From: Symbiodinium natans
Lineage: Eukaryota; Sar; Dinophyceae; Suessiales; Symbiodiniaceae
Reading direction: 5' to 3'
NCBI GenBank assembly: GCA_905221605.1
Contig: CAJNDS010002825.1
Coordinates: forward strand, 62,001-126,000
DNA: 64,000 nucleotides
How positions within the stretch are numbered: the first letter of the stretch is position 1; every line of letters starts with the position of its first letter. Both the position numbers and the translations under genes were made by a program. Shown here piece by piece: positions 1-10,110 of the stretch. The notes under the pieces are model-generated. The model had not been told where the DNA came from and searched no databases. It saw only the letters and a program-made list of their open reading frames with translations.

Positions 1-70
1 ATCATTGAAGTTGGCCCGCCAGCATCAAAGATCTTCGACATCGAGTCGAGCGTGCATTGCAGGGCCAAAT

Positions 71-206
71 AGCAACATTACGTTGCTGGTATAGGAAATC
101 GCCAAGGCTTTTTTGGTCAAATTTCCTTTTCTGCACAAAATCATTGAATTTGGCCCGCCCGCACCAAAGATCTTCAACATCGAGTCGAACGTACATTGCA
201 GGGCCT
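71..206. repeat. ~136-bp repeat unit
   Basis: Begins AGCAACATTACGTTGCTGGT and ends in GCATTGCAGGGCC-like sequence. The same unit occurs at 2539-2676 and 2677-2812, and its 3' half at 1-66. Confidence 0.8.
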
Positions 207-221
207 GGACGCTGGCTATTC

Positions 222-452
222 CTCCCCGCTGGAGGTAAGTTTGGCCAACATGTGGCCTTGATGGCCACTCTGCTGCCCGTGGCATGCACGCGAGGGCAGT
301 GCTTCCACTCCTTTCCCCGTCTTTGGGGTGGTTTTCCCTCCCCGTTTGGAGGTAATTTTGGCAGACAGGGGGCCTTTATGGCCACTCTGCTGCCTGTGTT
401 TAAGAATGCAAGGGCAGTGCGCCACTCCACTGCCCGTCAATGGGGTGGATTT
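222..452. repeat. Two tandem ~118-bp units
   Basis: Each unit carries GGAGGTAA, then GGCCACTCTGCTGCC, then AGGGCAGT and a GGGGTGG. The pair recurs at 2817-3055 inside the second large copy. No function is visible. Confidence 0.7.
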
Positions 453-1115
453 TGGTTGGTAGAGGTAGCCGAGTGCCCAGAGCTGCTGCGGCATGGGTGC
501 TCTGGCCCCTGTTAGTAAGAGCGAGAACGCAGGGGCCACCTCGTTGCAGCAGGGTTTTGGGGCGTCGTTCCCAGCGCCTCCATAGTCGATGGGAAAGCGT
601 CGCTCCCTGCGCCTAAAATTGGGGGGAGTGCGTGGTCCCCGCGCTTAACTACAAATTGAGGGGACAAAACCCTGCTGCGCCAGTTAACGTCCAGCCCAGA
701 GAAGGTGAGCTGAAGGCCCCCCGCCCCCAGGCCTTGGGGGTTCTCCTCCCTGCCAAGTGCATTGGGGCGGGACAGCAACACAGGAGGCCTAGCCCTGTAT
801 AGTGCAGTTCCAAGTTGAAGAAGACGCTGGGGGTTGACCATTCAGAGTCCCTCCATGTGATGGCATAGGTCCTGTAGCCTGTAGTGACCAAGGCTTTCTT
901 TTCTCACCTCATTTTTCCTGTGGGATTTTGGGCTCAGCACCGGCCTGGAAAGCGCCCGGGTAAGCAGTGCCGTAGGCAAGCACGCCTAGTCACAACGACT
1001 GTGGGTGTGTAGGCTGTAGGTGTCAAAACCCTTTTCCCCCAGGCCTGGCTCAAGGTAGCCACCCGGGTTTCTTAGGATTGCCGTTTCGGCGGCCGCGCTT
1101 CGCGCTCTGAGAAGA

Positions 1116-2536
1116 AAATATGACATTTGGCTCAAGCTTTCGGCTCAACCCCGGTGGGGTGCATTTGGTAGCGAGTTGGTAGTTGTCAACGAGCCCTGGG
1201 GCCCAAATCTGCGTGGGGGAACAGGCCCGTGGTCGAATCCCAGCTTGTCCAACTTGTGCCATGGCTGAGCTTAGGGTGTTCGCCTCCCTTTTGTCTCCAC
1301 AGTCAGGAACCGCTGCTCACCGTCGGGGGTTCGCCTCCGTTGCAAGGGTGCGATGCATCCTAGGCCAGTCCCAGCCGGCGGGACGCAAGTTCCGGAGCGG
1401 GGGGCAATCTATCGGTGGGGGCTCACCTCCAGGAAAGCTTGAGTATGAAGAAGCACCACCGCTGGTGCCCCTAAACTAACTGCATTTTCCCCAAAGTTTT
1501 GCTTTTGTTGTCCTTTGCCACTATGCACTGCTAGCAGTCATGCATGCCGCTGCATTCCTAGGACCATGCTGCCCACTGGCAGGAGAGCAGTTGGGGGCAA
1601 GGTCTTCGCCGCCTGGTTACCGTTCGCTTAGCCTCTTGGGTTTAGGATTGCATGCGTGCGTGGCGCTGGCAAGTTTGATGGTAAGCGTGGGGACCCTCCT
1701 GTGTGGTTGAGGCTCCTTAGGGGGGTCCCTTTGGCATCTTTGGGAGGGTTTAGGGTGGTTGTCGAAGTTACCAATGTGTGAGCCACAAGTGCACCGTCAC
1801 CTCTGGATATAGCTTTACCATATTTACTTGGATTTTGTGCATCAATTCAGGCGCTTTGCACTCTGGACATGCAGGAAGCAATCATCTCACCAGCCTCTGG
1901 GGGGATCTTCCTCAGCGCCCCGGCCCTCCACTAAAGGGCCACGCAGTTAAGTCCTTAAGTTGGGGGGCCGGCCCTGCCACTTGTGTAGGGTTTTGGAATA
2001 AGTGCAGGAGCTGCTACGGGCTCTTGCCTCCCTATCGCTTGGCGTTGGCAGAACCAAGTGTGGGACTTTCCTTTAGCTTATTGTGTTTTGTAGATTCGGG
2101 CATGCAGGTACCCAGGAATGTCCAGACCGTGGGTCCTGCTTGTGCTGCAAGCCCAGGCGAGAGTGGGTGTGTTTCTTGGCTGGTGCGGCGTGGTTCCCGC
2201 GCTTGTTGAGGGGAGCGTCGACACCTGCGCATATGGAGGGGTGCGTTTGCCCTCGCGCCAGTTTGAGGGCTTAGTGCTGGCCTTGACGCGCAGTCACTAC
2301 TGTTTGTGATCTTGCAGTTGCCCAGGGTGGTTGGTTGGGTTAGGGTCGCCCTTGAGAGCGTAAACCGGCCCACTTCGCCGGGGGCCCAGGTCCCAACCAC
2401 AGTGCAAAGACAGTGTGCGCTTCTCTGTCTTAGCATAGACCCTTTTCTTTTCAGTCCAGGCACCTGTTTCGGTCCGTTTACTGCCAAACAAGTCGTTTCT
2501 GTTATTTTGGGGTTTAGGATACGCGCTGAGCCCCAA
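1116..2536. other. No gene seen; contains a tRNA-like promoter pair
   Basis: Open frames here are short and lack recognisable domains. The only structured item noted is the A-box/B-box pair at 1169-1241. Confidence 0.5.
1169..1241 (+). other. tRNA-like box A / box B pair (possible SINE relic)
   Basis: TAGCGAGTTGG at 1169-1179 fits the RNA polymerase III A box, and GGTCGAATCCC at 1231-1241 fits the B box, with ~51 bp between them. A cloverleaf cannot be folded convincingly: the D and T stems pair poorly. A tRNA-derived SINE relic or chance are more likely than a working tRNA. Confidence 0.25.
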
Positions 2537-2538
2537 AT

Positions 2539-2812
2539 AGCAACATGATGTTGCTGGTATAGGATTTCGCCAAGACTTTCTGGTCAAAATTCCTTTTCAG
2601 CACAAAATCATTGAAGTTGGCCCGCCAGCACCAAAGATCTTCGACATCGAGTCGAGCGTGCATTGCAGGGCCAAATAGCAACATCACGTTGCTGGTATAG
2701 GAAATCGCCAAGGCTTTTCTGGTCAAATTTCCTTTCTGCACAAAATCATTGAAATTGGCCCGCCTGCACCAAAGATCTTCAACATCGAGTCGAGCGTACA
2801 TTGCAGGGCCTG
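2539..2812. repeat. Two tandem ~137-bp units
   Basis: Units start at 2539 and 2677, both with AGCAACAT...GTTGCTGGTATAGGA. They run through the ACCAAAGATCTTC and ACATCGAGTCGAGCGT blocks. They overlap the left end of the second large copy. Confidence 0.85.
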
Positions 2813-3715
2813 GACGCTGGCTTTTCCTCCCCGGCTGGAGGTAAGTCTGGCCAACAGGTGGCCTTGGTGGCCACTCTGCTGCCCGTGGCAAGCACGCGAG
2901 GGCAGTACATCCACTCCATTCCCCGTCATTGGGGTGGTTTTCCCTCCCTTTTGGAGGTACGCTGGCAGACAGGGGGCCGTTGTGGCCACTCTGCTGCCTG
3001 TAGTGGAACGCCAGGGCAGTCGACCACTCCACTGCCCGTCAATGGGGTGGGTTTTGGTTGGTAGAGGTAGCCGAGTACCCAGAGCTGCTGCGGCATGGGT
3101 GCTCTGGCCCTTGTTAGTAAGAGCGAGAACGCAGGGGCCACCTCGTTGCAGCAGGGTTTTGGGGCGTCGTTCCCAGCGCCTCTAGTTGATGGGAAAGCGT
3201 CGCTCCCTGCGCCTAAAATTGGGGGGAGTGCGTGGTCCCCGCGCTTAACCACAAATTGAGGGGACAAGACCCTGTCTCGCCAGTCAACGCCCAGCCTAGA
3301 AAAGGTGAGCTGAAGGCCCTCCGCCCCAGGTTTTGGGGGGTTCTCCTCCCTACCAATGCATTGGGGCGGGGCAGCAACGCAGGAAGCCGAGCCTTGTATA
3401 GTGCATTTCCAAGTGAAAAGGAAACGCTGGGGGTTGACCATTGTGAGTCCCTCCATGTGATGGCATAGGTCCTGTAGCCTGTAGTAACCAAAGGCTTTCT
3501 TTTCTCACCTCAGTTTTCCTGTGGGAGTTTGGGCTCAGCGCCAGCCTGGAAAGCGCCCGGGTAATCAGTGCCAGTAGGCAAGCACGCCTAGTCACAACGA
3601 CTGTGGGTGTGTAGGCTGTAGGTGTCAAAGCCCTTTTCCCCCAGGTCTGGCTCAAGGTAGCCACCCGGGTTTCTTAGGTACTGCCGTTTCGGCGGCCGCG
3701 CTGCGCGCTTCGAGA
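2607..3715. repeat. 1.1-kb duplicated segment, copy B
   Basis: Second copy of 1-1115 in the same orientation, offset ~2,606 bp. Similarity stops shortly after the GGCGGCCGCGCT block, where the two flanks diverge. Substitutions and 1-3-bp indels throughout show that the copies are not recent. Confidence 0.9.
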
Positions 3716-4315
3716 AGAAAAACAGTGCGAGCTCCTGTCACCGCCACTGCGGAAGTACCGAACTCAGCAGTTTGTTGCGCGTAGACCTTGTGAAGCGTTG
3801 TAAATGGGCGTGCGTTTTCCTTTCTTTTGGGTTGTTCTTTCCCAGCGCTTGCACCAGTGCTACGTCCGGTTCGCCTGGGTCCTGTGATCCCAAACCCCCA
3901 AACACGTCGAAGAGAGAAGCAACAAGGCATGTGGTCTTTGCATGTAGGGGCGGTGGAAGGGGTTTGTTCCGAAGCAGGTCTTCCAGAAGCCTGAGTACAT
4001 CAGATTGCTGTGAAGGCGCATGCCAGTTGCACATATGTTCCAATGGTTTGTGATTGACAGTACGCGGGCAGCTTCCATGCTTCTGACAGATGCCAGCTGT
4101 TGCATTCAAACGTGCACAGGCTTGAGACCATCGTCTCGAAAATGGCATGTTGCAAGCTCGATAGCTGTCTTGCTTTCACGTGTCCAGTTGGCTTCACATC
4201 ACTTTCTGGCACACTTAGCACAGTGTCACAGATTGCGTGCAAGAGTGTTCATCTTTCCAATGCCCGGTTTGGGGTTGCCTGCTAGGTTACCCTAGGCAGG
4301 CCGCCTTGCGTCTGT
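3716..4315. other. No gene seen
   Basis: Open frames on both strands are short, overlap each other and show no known motif. Confidence 0.4.
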
Positions 4316-4317
4316 GT

Positions 4318-4405
4318 GGGAAGGGTGAGGGGGTGGGATGTCGAGCGGGAGCTGCACACCCCTTGCGGGGAGCGCGAGCCCCGGACATCTCGCCCCGCCT
4401 GCAAG
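4318..4405. repeat. Small foldback repeat, copy 1
   Basis: Arms GGGTGGGATGTC.GAGCGGGAGC and GCGCGAGCCCCGGACATCTC.GCCCC are imperfect inverted complements around a ~19-nt loop. The same unit lies at 6903-6988. Size and structure resemble a tiny foldback or MITE-like element. No target duplication was identified. Confidence 0.65.
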
Positions 4406-4410
4406 TGCCT

Positions 4411-5048
4411 ATATTTTTGAAGGTGTTTTCGTTTTTTGGGGTCAGGGGCAGCCATCCTAAACCCTAAAAGTCACTACACCCGACATGTCAAACTTGATTT
4501 TGGTGTTTTTTTCTTTCTGCTTGTGTTTGTATGGGTTTTGCCTATATTTTTGAAGGTGTTTTCGTTTTTTGGGGTCAGGGCAACCATCCTAAACCCTAAA
4601 AGTCACTACACCCCACATGTCAAACTTGATTTTGGTGTTTTTTTGCTTTCTGCTTGTGTTTGTATGGGTTTTGCTTATAATTTTTGAAGGTGTTTTCGTT
4701 TTTTGGGGTCAGGGCAGCCATCCTAAACCCTAAACGTCACTACACCCGACATGTCAAACTTGATTTTGGTGGTGTGTTTTTTTTCCTTTCTGTTTGTGCT
4801 TGTATGGGTTTTGCCTAGATTTTTGCAGGTGTTTTCGTTTTTTGGGGTCAGGGCAACCATCCTAAACCCTAAACGTCACTACACCCGACATGTCAAACTT
4901 GATTTTGGTGTTTTTTTTCCCTTCCTTTTTGTTTGTGCTTGTATGGGTTTTGCCTACATTTTTGCAGGTGTTTTCTTTTTTGGGGTCAGGGCAGCCATCC
5001 TAAACTCTAAACGTCACTACACCCGACGTGTCAAACTTGATTTTGGTG
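4411..5048. repeat. Tandem array, five ~135-bp units
   Basis: Units start near 4411, 4544, 4678, 4817 and 4956 (period 133-139 bp). Each has GGTGTTTTCGTTTTTTGGGG, then a CCTAAACCCTAAA-type word, then GTCACTACACCCGAC and TGTCAAACTTGATTTTGGTG. Open frames across it follow the repeat and are not credible genes. Confidence 0.95.
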
Positions 5049-5204
5049 GGCTTAGTTTTCTTGGGTTGAGGCTTTACAGCTCAATTTCAGAGCGACAAGC
5101 AAAACCAGTACAGAATGGCGCAGCAATGCTTGTGCTTTGCGCGTTTCTGCACGTGACGTGTACAGAAACAGGTACATGAAACCTGCTACCCTGCTGCCTG
5201 TTGT

Positions 5205-5375
5205 TCGTTTTGCTCAGACGCCCCCTTTGTCATGCTCATATCCCTGGTGCTCGTTTTGCTCACACGCCCCCCTTTGTCATGCTCATGCTGCGTCCCTGGT
5301 GCTCGTTTTGCTCACACGCCCCCCCTTTGTCATGCTCATGCTGCATCCCCGATGCTCGTTTTGCTCACACCCCCA
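5205..5375. repeat. Short tandem repeat, ~45-55 bp units
   Basis: TCGTTTTGCTCA recurs at 5205, 5250, 5302 and 5357, each followed by ACGCCCCC and TTTGTCATGCTCAT. Four imperfect units. Confidence 0.9.
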
Positions 5376-5550
5376 TGAACAACCTCAGTCTTGTTGGGGA
5401 CGTTACCTTGGAGTCCCGGGCAGGCCCAGTCCCATTGTGGACGTTCCTTAGTTTCCTACTATCTCGTCGCCAAAGACCTGGAGACCACTAGAATATCGCT
5501 TTGGGCGCGCGGCCCCGCGAAACGTTCCGGGAAAGCAGGCCTCAAAAACC

Positions 5551-5618
5551 CGTGGTCCTGCAAATCCGTTTTTTGGACTAATAATTCTATTGTCCCACAG
5601 CGGTTTTGCAGGACCACG
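5551..5618. repeat. Inverted repeat, 18-bp arms
   Basis: CGTGGTCCTGCAAATCCG (5551-5568) pairs with CGGTTTTGCAGGACCACG (5601-5618), 17 of 18 positions, with a 32-nt loop. It could be a foldback element or hairpin. Confidence 0.8.
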
Positions 5619-5785
5619 CGTGTCATCTTGCAGTTCTCGTATGCGGCTTGTCCTGCACGGTCCTGCGGTAATGGTTTCTGCAATGAGAGAAGGTAGACAT
5701 TGGGTCCTGTCACGTTCCTGCGCAGCGTTTCGCAGTGGGAGCTTCAGTGCCTCTCACCAAAGAGCTCAGTACTTTTCATGAGCAC

Positions 5786-6215
5786 CACATGGTTTGCGTA
5801 ACTGCGCGGGAATCTGGCACAAGCGTGAGTTCCTGCTTCTAATTGGTACGTACCGTGCAGGTGACTCTTTCCCGCAAACCCTCTAACCAAGCAGGAGCGC
5901 CGCATGGTTTGTGTATCTGCGTGGGAATCTGACAGAAGCGTGAGTGCCTGTCTCTAATTGGCGCAGTATGGGCAAAAGACTGGCGGTAGAGTGCCAAATC
6001 TGGTGTTTGGGATGCAGCCCTTTCCCCTAAACCCCAAAAAAAAACTCAAAGTAGCCGGTCTGTCGTGCTGTCACCAAGTGTGTGTGTGTGTGTGTGGCCT
6101 GTCTTTGGTGTTTTCTTGTCATGGGCGCAAAGACTGGCGATAGAGCGCCAAATTTGGTGTTTTGGATGCAACTCTAGCCCTTAAACGCAAAGGAAACTCA
6201 AAGTAGCCGGTCTGT
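5786..6215. repeat. Two interleaved pairs of direct repeats
   Basis: A ~60-bp block (5786-5846 and 5901-5961) shares ATGGTTTG, GCGTGAGT and CTAATTGG. A ~95-bp block (5968-6065 and 6122-6214) shares AGACTGGCG, GTGCCAAAT and AACTCAAAGTAGCCGGTCTG. A (TG)n run at ~6079-6094 separates the latter two copies. Confidence 0.8.
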
Positions 6216-6677
6216 ATCGTCCAGTTTCCAAGTCTGGCCTGTGTTTGGGTCTCTTTTTCATGGGCTGCTGCACTTTTACCTTGTGCATTGTTTGGGGTCT
6301 TCCGGCACTAAATGCGTTTTCTTTTCGAGAAGGCAAGAAGCAAAGCGGGAAAACGGGGCCCAGACTCTTTACCGTCACAGATCCGAAGCCCTGCCACGAA
6401 TTGCCTACTCCATGTGCTGTGGAAGTAAGGAAAATGGTGCCGTGAAACGTAGCGTCGCACGAGGCCAGTTTTAGAACCCCAAAACCATGAAAAAGGACAG
6501 GACGCGTCACAGTGCCCCTGCAGTACTGCTGCGAGACTTTGCTTGTGCAAGGGCATTCTCAAGGGTCGTTGTAGGGTTTGGCTCTTGAGGTGCACTTCCT
6601 GAAGCTCTTCGCCTTTTCCCCAGACAGACAGACAGACAGACAGAGAGTTCCTGCGAGTTGTCTCTGGAGATCTTCAT
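6216..6677. other. No gene seen; (CAGA)n microsatellite
   Basis: A CAGACAGA run lies at about 6620-6646. The remaining open frames are short, opposed and featureless. Confidence 0.5.
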
Positions 6678-6773
6678 GGTACTTGGTAACCCAGTTGTAG
6701 TTGTACACATAGCCCACTTATTAACCATATTTGAGTCCAAAGTACTACAGTTACAACTGGGCTACGAAGTACC
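6678..6773. repeat. Inverted repeat, ~29-33-bp arms
   Basis: Left arm 6678-6706 starts GGTACTTGGTAACCCAGTTG. Right arm 6741-6773 ends CAACTGGGCTACGAAGTACC. The arms are complementary with a few mismatches around a ~34-nt spacer. A foldback or MITE relic is plausible. Confidence 0.75.
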
Positions 6774-6902
6774 GTGAATCTGAAGCACCGAGCATGCCAA
6801 TCTCTTTCGGGGTTGGCGTAAGGTCTACTGGCCCTCCCGAAGCTCTCTGTCTGCTCGTGGCTTGTGCTGCGTTGCTTGCGCTGTTCAGTTGTTGCTGTGG
6901 GG

Positions 6903-6988
6903 GGGTGGGTGGGAGTGAGGGGTGGGATGTCGAGCGGGAGCGGCGTACCCCATGCGTGGGGGAGCGCGAGCCCCGGACATCTCACCCC
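6903..6988. repeat. Small foldback repeat, copy 2
   Basis: Second copy of 4318-4405: GGGGTGGGATGTCGAGCGGG ... GCGCGAGCCCCGGACATCTC. It directly abuts the 3' end of the helicase relic on the minus strand, which suggests that the small element landed in that relic. Confidence 0.7.
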
Positions 6989-6999
6989 CGTTTGTGTGC

Positions 7000-7262
7000 C
7001 CGCAAAGCGGACATGCGCGTGGTGTTCTTGCAGGTTCCCTCTGCTGTACTGCAGCCAGCGGAGCTTGGCGTCCTTGCCTTGTTCTTGACCACGGACAAGC
7101 GCAGGGTAGTCTCGACCGCGCGGGCGTAGCCTGCGGCCCAGTCCTTGTTAATCTGGTACTTGGCGTTGTTGTTGATGTTCTGCCTGGAGTCGGACCCGTC
7201 GATGACCTGCTGGAGGCCCGGTGCAGCCCTCCACGGGCCTGCCGTGCAGATACTTGTGGAAA
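7000..7262 (-). pseudogene. PIF1-like helicase relic, C-terminal part
   Basis: Minus-strand translation reads HKYLHGRPVEGC near 7225-7262, then a stretch with AKYQINKDWAAGYARAVE, and after a frame change KDAKLRWLQY near 7040. From memory of the family, dinoflagellate PIF1-like helicases carry an x-FLHG-x-P turn followed downstream by a WLQ[RY]HDRE motif; this segment resembles that order. At least one frameshift breaks it, and the foldback repeat at 6903-6988 follows. It continues the relic at 7942-8470 across an inserted segment. Family assignment is moderate; inactivity is clear from the frame changes. Confidence 0.5.
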
Positions 7263-7941
7263 GAAGGTGCGCAGGTTTCGCCAGCTCCAGTCAACACAGA
7301 TCCCATTTTTTTGCCCTAAAGATCCATCTACGAAGCTCTCAGATATGAAGCGTCAGTTCCTTGCAAATTGCCCAAGCGAGGTCTTGACTCCTCCTACGCT
7401 ACGCTCATTGAGGCTGATTTCCCTTGCAGCCATCAAGAGGCAAAGTCGGAGTATATCTGGACACCGTGGAAACACCGCATGACGGAGGAGAAGGCTTCGG
7501 AAGTTGTTGATTGCTAGGCCCCACAAACAACCCAAGCTGGGCCTTTCAAGTTTGCTTCTGGATGAGCCACCAACAATCGAAGTGACAGATGCTTATGTGG
7601 GGGTAAGTGGTATCCAACGTATCCTTGCGGTGCATGATGTAGCGTTGGCCATGGTTGGCTCGGCTCACCTTGCACGCTTGAAAGCCTATAGCTGCAAGTT
7701 CGTGCAGCTTGTGTCTCAGCGTTTTGATCCCGCGCAGCAGGCAGATTGTCGGTTTGGCAAGGCATCCAATGATGCGTTGCGCGAGTTCACTGAAATTAGA
7801 GGTGAGCTCAGCACGTTGTTGCAGGCTTGTCCAAAAGCCTTGTTCATCCCCCGCGGTCCGACCCAAAAGGGAAGGGCAAACAGGTCGGTCAATGGAAGGG
7901 TCTTGGCAAGGGGCGTGGCAAAAGCCCAAGCCCGAAGCCCC
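7263..7941 (+). other. Plus-strand segment interrupting the helicase relic
   Basis: The two helicase pieces on the minus strand, ELREGYLSA (ending at 7942) and HKYLHGRP (from 7262), would be nearly contiguous without this ~679 bp. Its plus strand carries a protein-like open frame from ~7504 (DAYVGVSGIQRILAVHDVAL, then FGKASNDALREF). After a frame change it reads a Gly/Lys-rich KGKGKQVGQWKGLGKGRGK stretch near 7868-7925, the kind of basic region seen in dinoflagellate retroelement gag proteins. It is either an inserted retroelement piece or, less likely, an intron. No ends or target duplication could be fixed. Confidence 0.4.
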
Positions 7942-8470
7942 CTAAGCCGACAGGTAGCCCTCTCGCAGCTCGTCCACCGCCTTGACTTTTTTGGCTTTTC
8001 TGTTTTGTTTGCTCGTTGTCTGCGCGTGCTGGTGCATGAGATCCCTGTTCACCATCATTGAACCGGTCTTTTGCGCGCGCGCCTCGTTCCACCACTCGTC
8101 CTTGCGGCGCTCGCGCTCCGCCAGCTCGGTGACGCTCTGGACCGCCCCGGGGCGTGGTCTCCCCGCGGCTTTAGGCTGGCTGGGATCTCCGCGATGCCGC
8201 CGCCCTCGGGCGGGGGCAGCTGGGCGAAGTCGCCCGTGAAGAGGACATTGACGCCGCCGAAGGGCCGAGGCCGGTTCCACTCGTCCGCCGCGGGCTTGGC
8301 GCTTCGGATCCGCTGGTCCATTTGGGCGAGCAGGTGCGCGCTCACCATGCCGATCTCGTCCACGATCAGCCGGAACGTGCTCTTGAGCGCGGTGTTCTCC
8401 AGCTGCTGGTCCTCTTCTGTCAGCAGGCCGTTTTCGACGATGACCCGCTCGACCACCAGGCCCACGGCTT
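7942..8470 (-). pseudogene. PIF1-like helicase relic, motor part
   Basis: Minus-strand frame 8465-8055 contains LIVDEIGMVSAHLLAQMD, a Walker B/motif II form typical of PIF1 helicases, and GGVNVLFTGDFAQLPP, the next conserved PIF1 block. A frame change near 8150-8200 leads to SVTELAERERRKDEWW and ELREGYLSA in the next frame. PIF1 enzymes are 5'-3' DNA helicases; related copies also occur in Helitron transposons. The ATP-binding P-loop should lie upstream on this strand but is absent: homology stops near 8470. So this is a truncated, frameshifted relic. Whether it came from a cellular gene or a Helitron cannot be decided from this piece. Confidence 0.7.
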
Positions 8471-8512
8471 ACCTTTGGGCATCAAATCTACCCAGCCTCC
8501 CCAATAGGCTTT

Positions 8513-9382
8513 GTGTCCCAATACTCCAAAGTGGTGCTTCAAATCAAGGAACACCTGCGCTTGAGTCAAACCGTGGCGCATTTAGGGGAGCCTGGCATGA
8601 GTCTCATGGAAGCCTGCCAAGCCTCTCCGACCTTCCCCCTTGTGGGGAATTCACAATCATGGGATTCATGGGACATGATGCAGTTCAAGAGATTCTTGGT
8701 GGCGAACTTGGGTGCTCTCCGTAGGTTCTTTAATGCCATCACGACTGCGTGTTCGACCGGTCCCACATTTGGTGTTTGTGTCTTTGTCACATGCAAAGCG
8801 TCTGGCTTTTTGTATCATTGTGAAGCTGGGTTCGCCAGGGCAACGTCTTCACTCCCCAGAGGATTGGGGTCACTATTCATCTTGGCTCCGGCTATGGAGA
8901 TGGACTGGGGGATTGCTTTCAGATGGTTGCCTGTGCTATACATTGACGGGAGGGAGTATGTGAGAACTAAAGCTAGCCTGTGGAGCATTGACGGCCCGGG
9001 GATTGTAAAATGAGAACGGAAGGTTGCCGACATTGTCCTCCAAAAACGGAAAGTGGGAGTCTCGCTTTTCGATAAACCGCCCCTTAGCGGCGCTTGGGTA
9101 CTTCAGGCCACACAGCGCCAGTGGAGGGATGTTCTGTTTCGGGACCTATGGCGCATGAGCCAAGGCAATGAACCTTATATTTCCGATCTGCCCATAGGCG
9201 CGGGACGATCACAAATGCAAGCAAGGGGCATCAAGCTGGAGCCACTCCCACACGCTGTTTATTGCGTACCGTTCCAGTTCCAGTCGGCGCAGGAAGGCGA
9301 TGGCGCAGCGCAATATCTTGCGCATCTCTTTGGGACACGAAGCTCTTGGCCCCTTCTGGAAAGGGCAAGGACGTCCTCATAG
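8513..9382 (+). pseudogene. Unidentified plus-strand reading frame with one internal stop
   Basis: One frame runs from 8513 to 9382 with a single TGA at 9011-9013. The second half (SLFDKPPLSGAWVLQATQ, then WRDVLFRDLWRMSQGN) looks protein-like and leads by a frame change near 9290 into the next entry. No family is recognised. It may belong to the same decayed element as 7504-7930 and 9262-10110. Confidence 0.3.
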
Positions 9383-10110
9383 ACACCCCTTTTGAGCATA
9401 AAGCTGCCATCCAAACTGTGCCGCAAGGCCTCCAGCTGCAACCGGTCCGAACCGGGGAAAAAATAGCAGAGACAGCCATCGATGACGAGCTCGATGATGT
9501 TGTCCGGGGCCCAGAGGTGGGGAAGCTGATTGCAGTGGTCCCCGCGCAGCAAGCGGCAGGTGCCAGCAATAGCATCACGGCATCGTCAGCCGAGACGCCC
9601 ACGGGGAAAGGACATCCTGGCCCACAAGCGCCTGCTGGAGTCCGGCCCATCCCTGCCAAACGGATGGAACGCGAATCAGCGAAAAGTTCTGCCCATAGGG
9701 ACGCGTCCAGGAGCCCATGTAGGACACTTTGCCACAATGCCCCCAAGGGTGCTGCGCCCGAGCCCACTAGTGGGGCCAAAACGCAAGCCTCGCCACCGGT
9801 GGCTTTTGGTAGTACCCCAACTCCGCCCCCGCCGCCGAAAAGTAAAGGGCCGCGCCGCTTTGTGCCGACTGGAGCCCGCCTGGGGAGCGAGGCATCTCTG
9901 CGTTAAAGCGAGGCCGTACATGGCGTTAAAGGACTCTTCCCATCTGACCACTCATGAGCAGCAGCTGCAGGCTTACCGTGCGTATGAAGAATTGCTCAGG
10001 AATTGCAGGGGACGCTCGCTGATCCGGAGCACCTCCTGCAGGTGGCAAATCAGCTGCTTTACCTGCCGGACACTTCCCTGCTTCATACCTGCAAATTTAT
10101 GACCCAATTC
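9262..10110 (+). pseudogene. Unidentified proline-rich reading frame, frameshifted
   Basis: Frame 9262-9906 reads KDVLIDTPFEHKAAIQ, IAETAIDDELDDVVRGP, a Ser/Thr/Pro-rich middle and a PTPPPPPKS tract. After a frame change it continues as ALKDSSHLTTHEQQLQAY, RAYEELLRNC and, one more frame over, HLLQVANQLLYLPDTSLL to about 10,100. Codon-like quality in successive frames suggests a once-coding sequence with indels. The family is unknown; a decayed retroelement gag or a host exon are both possible. Confidence 0.3.

Larger units (their letters stand above)
1..1115. repeat. 1.1-kb duplicated segment, copy A (cut by window edge)
   Basis: Aligns along its length with 2607-3715 with scattered substitutions and small indels. 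Shared landmarks are the CGACATCGAGTCGAGCGT block, two internal ~118-bp units and the closing GCCGTTTCGGCGGCCGCGCT stretch. The open frame at 57-515 lies entirely in this repeat. Its apparent internal protein repeats come from the DNA units, so I do not treat it as a gene. Left end is outside the window. Confidence 0.9.

Noticed and set aside
57-515. 152-codon frame at the left edge
   Set aside because: Lies wholly in the duplicated repeat, its internal repeats follow DNA units, and copy B does not keep the frame.
3648-3665. TGGCTCAAGGTAGCCA as two joined truncated spliced leaders
   Set aside because: Words are short, lack the CATTTT core, and recur simply because the 1.1-kb repeat is duplicated (also at 1045-1060).
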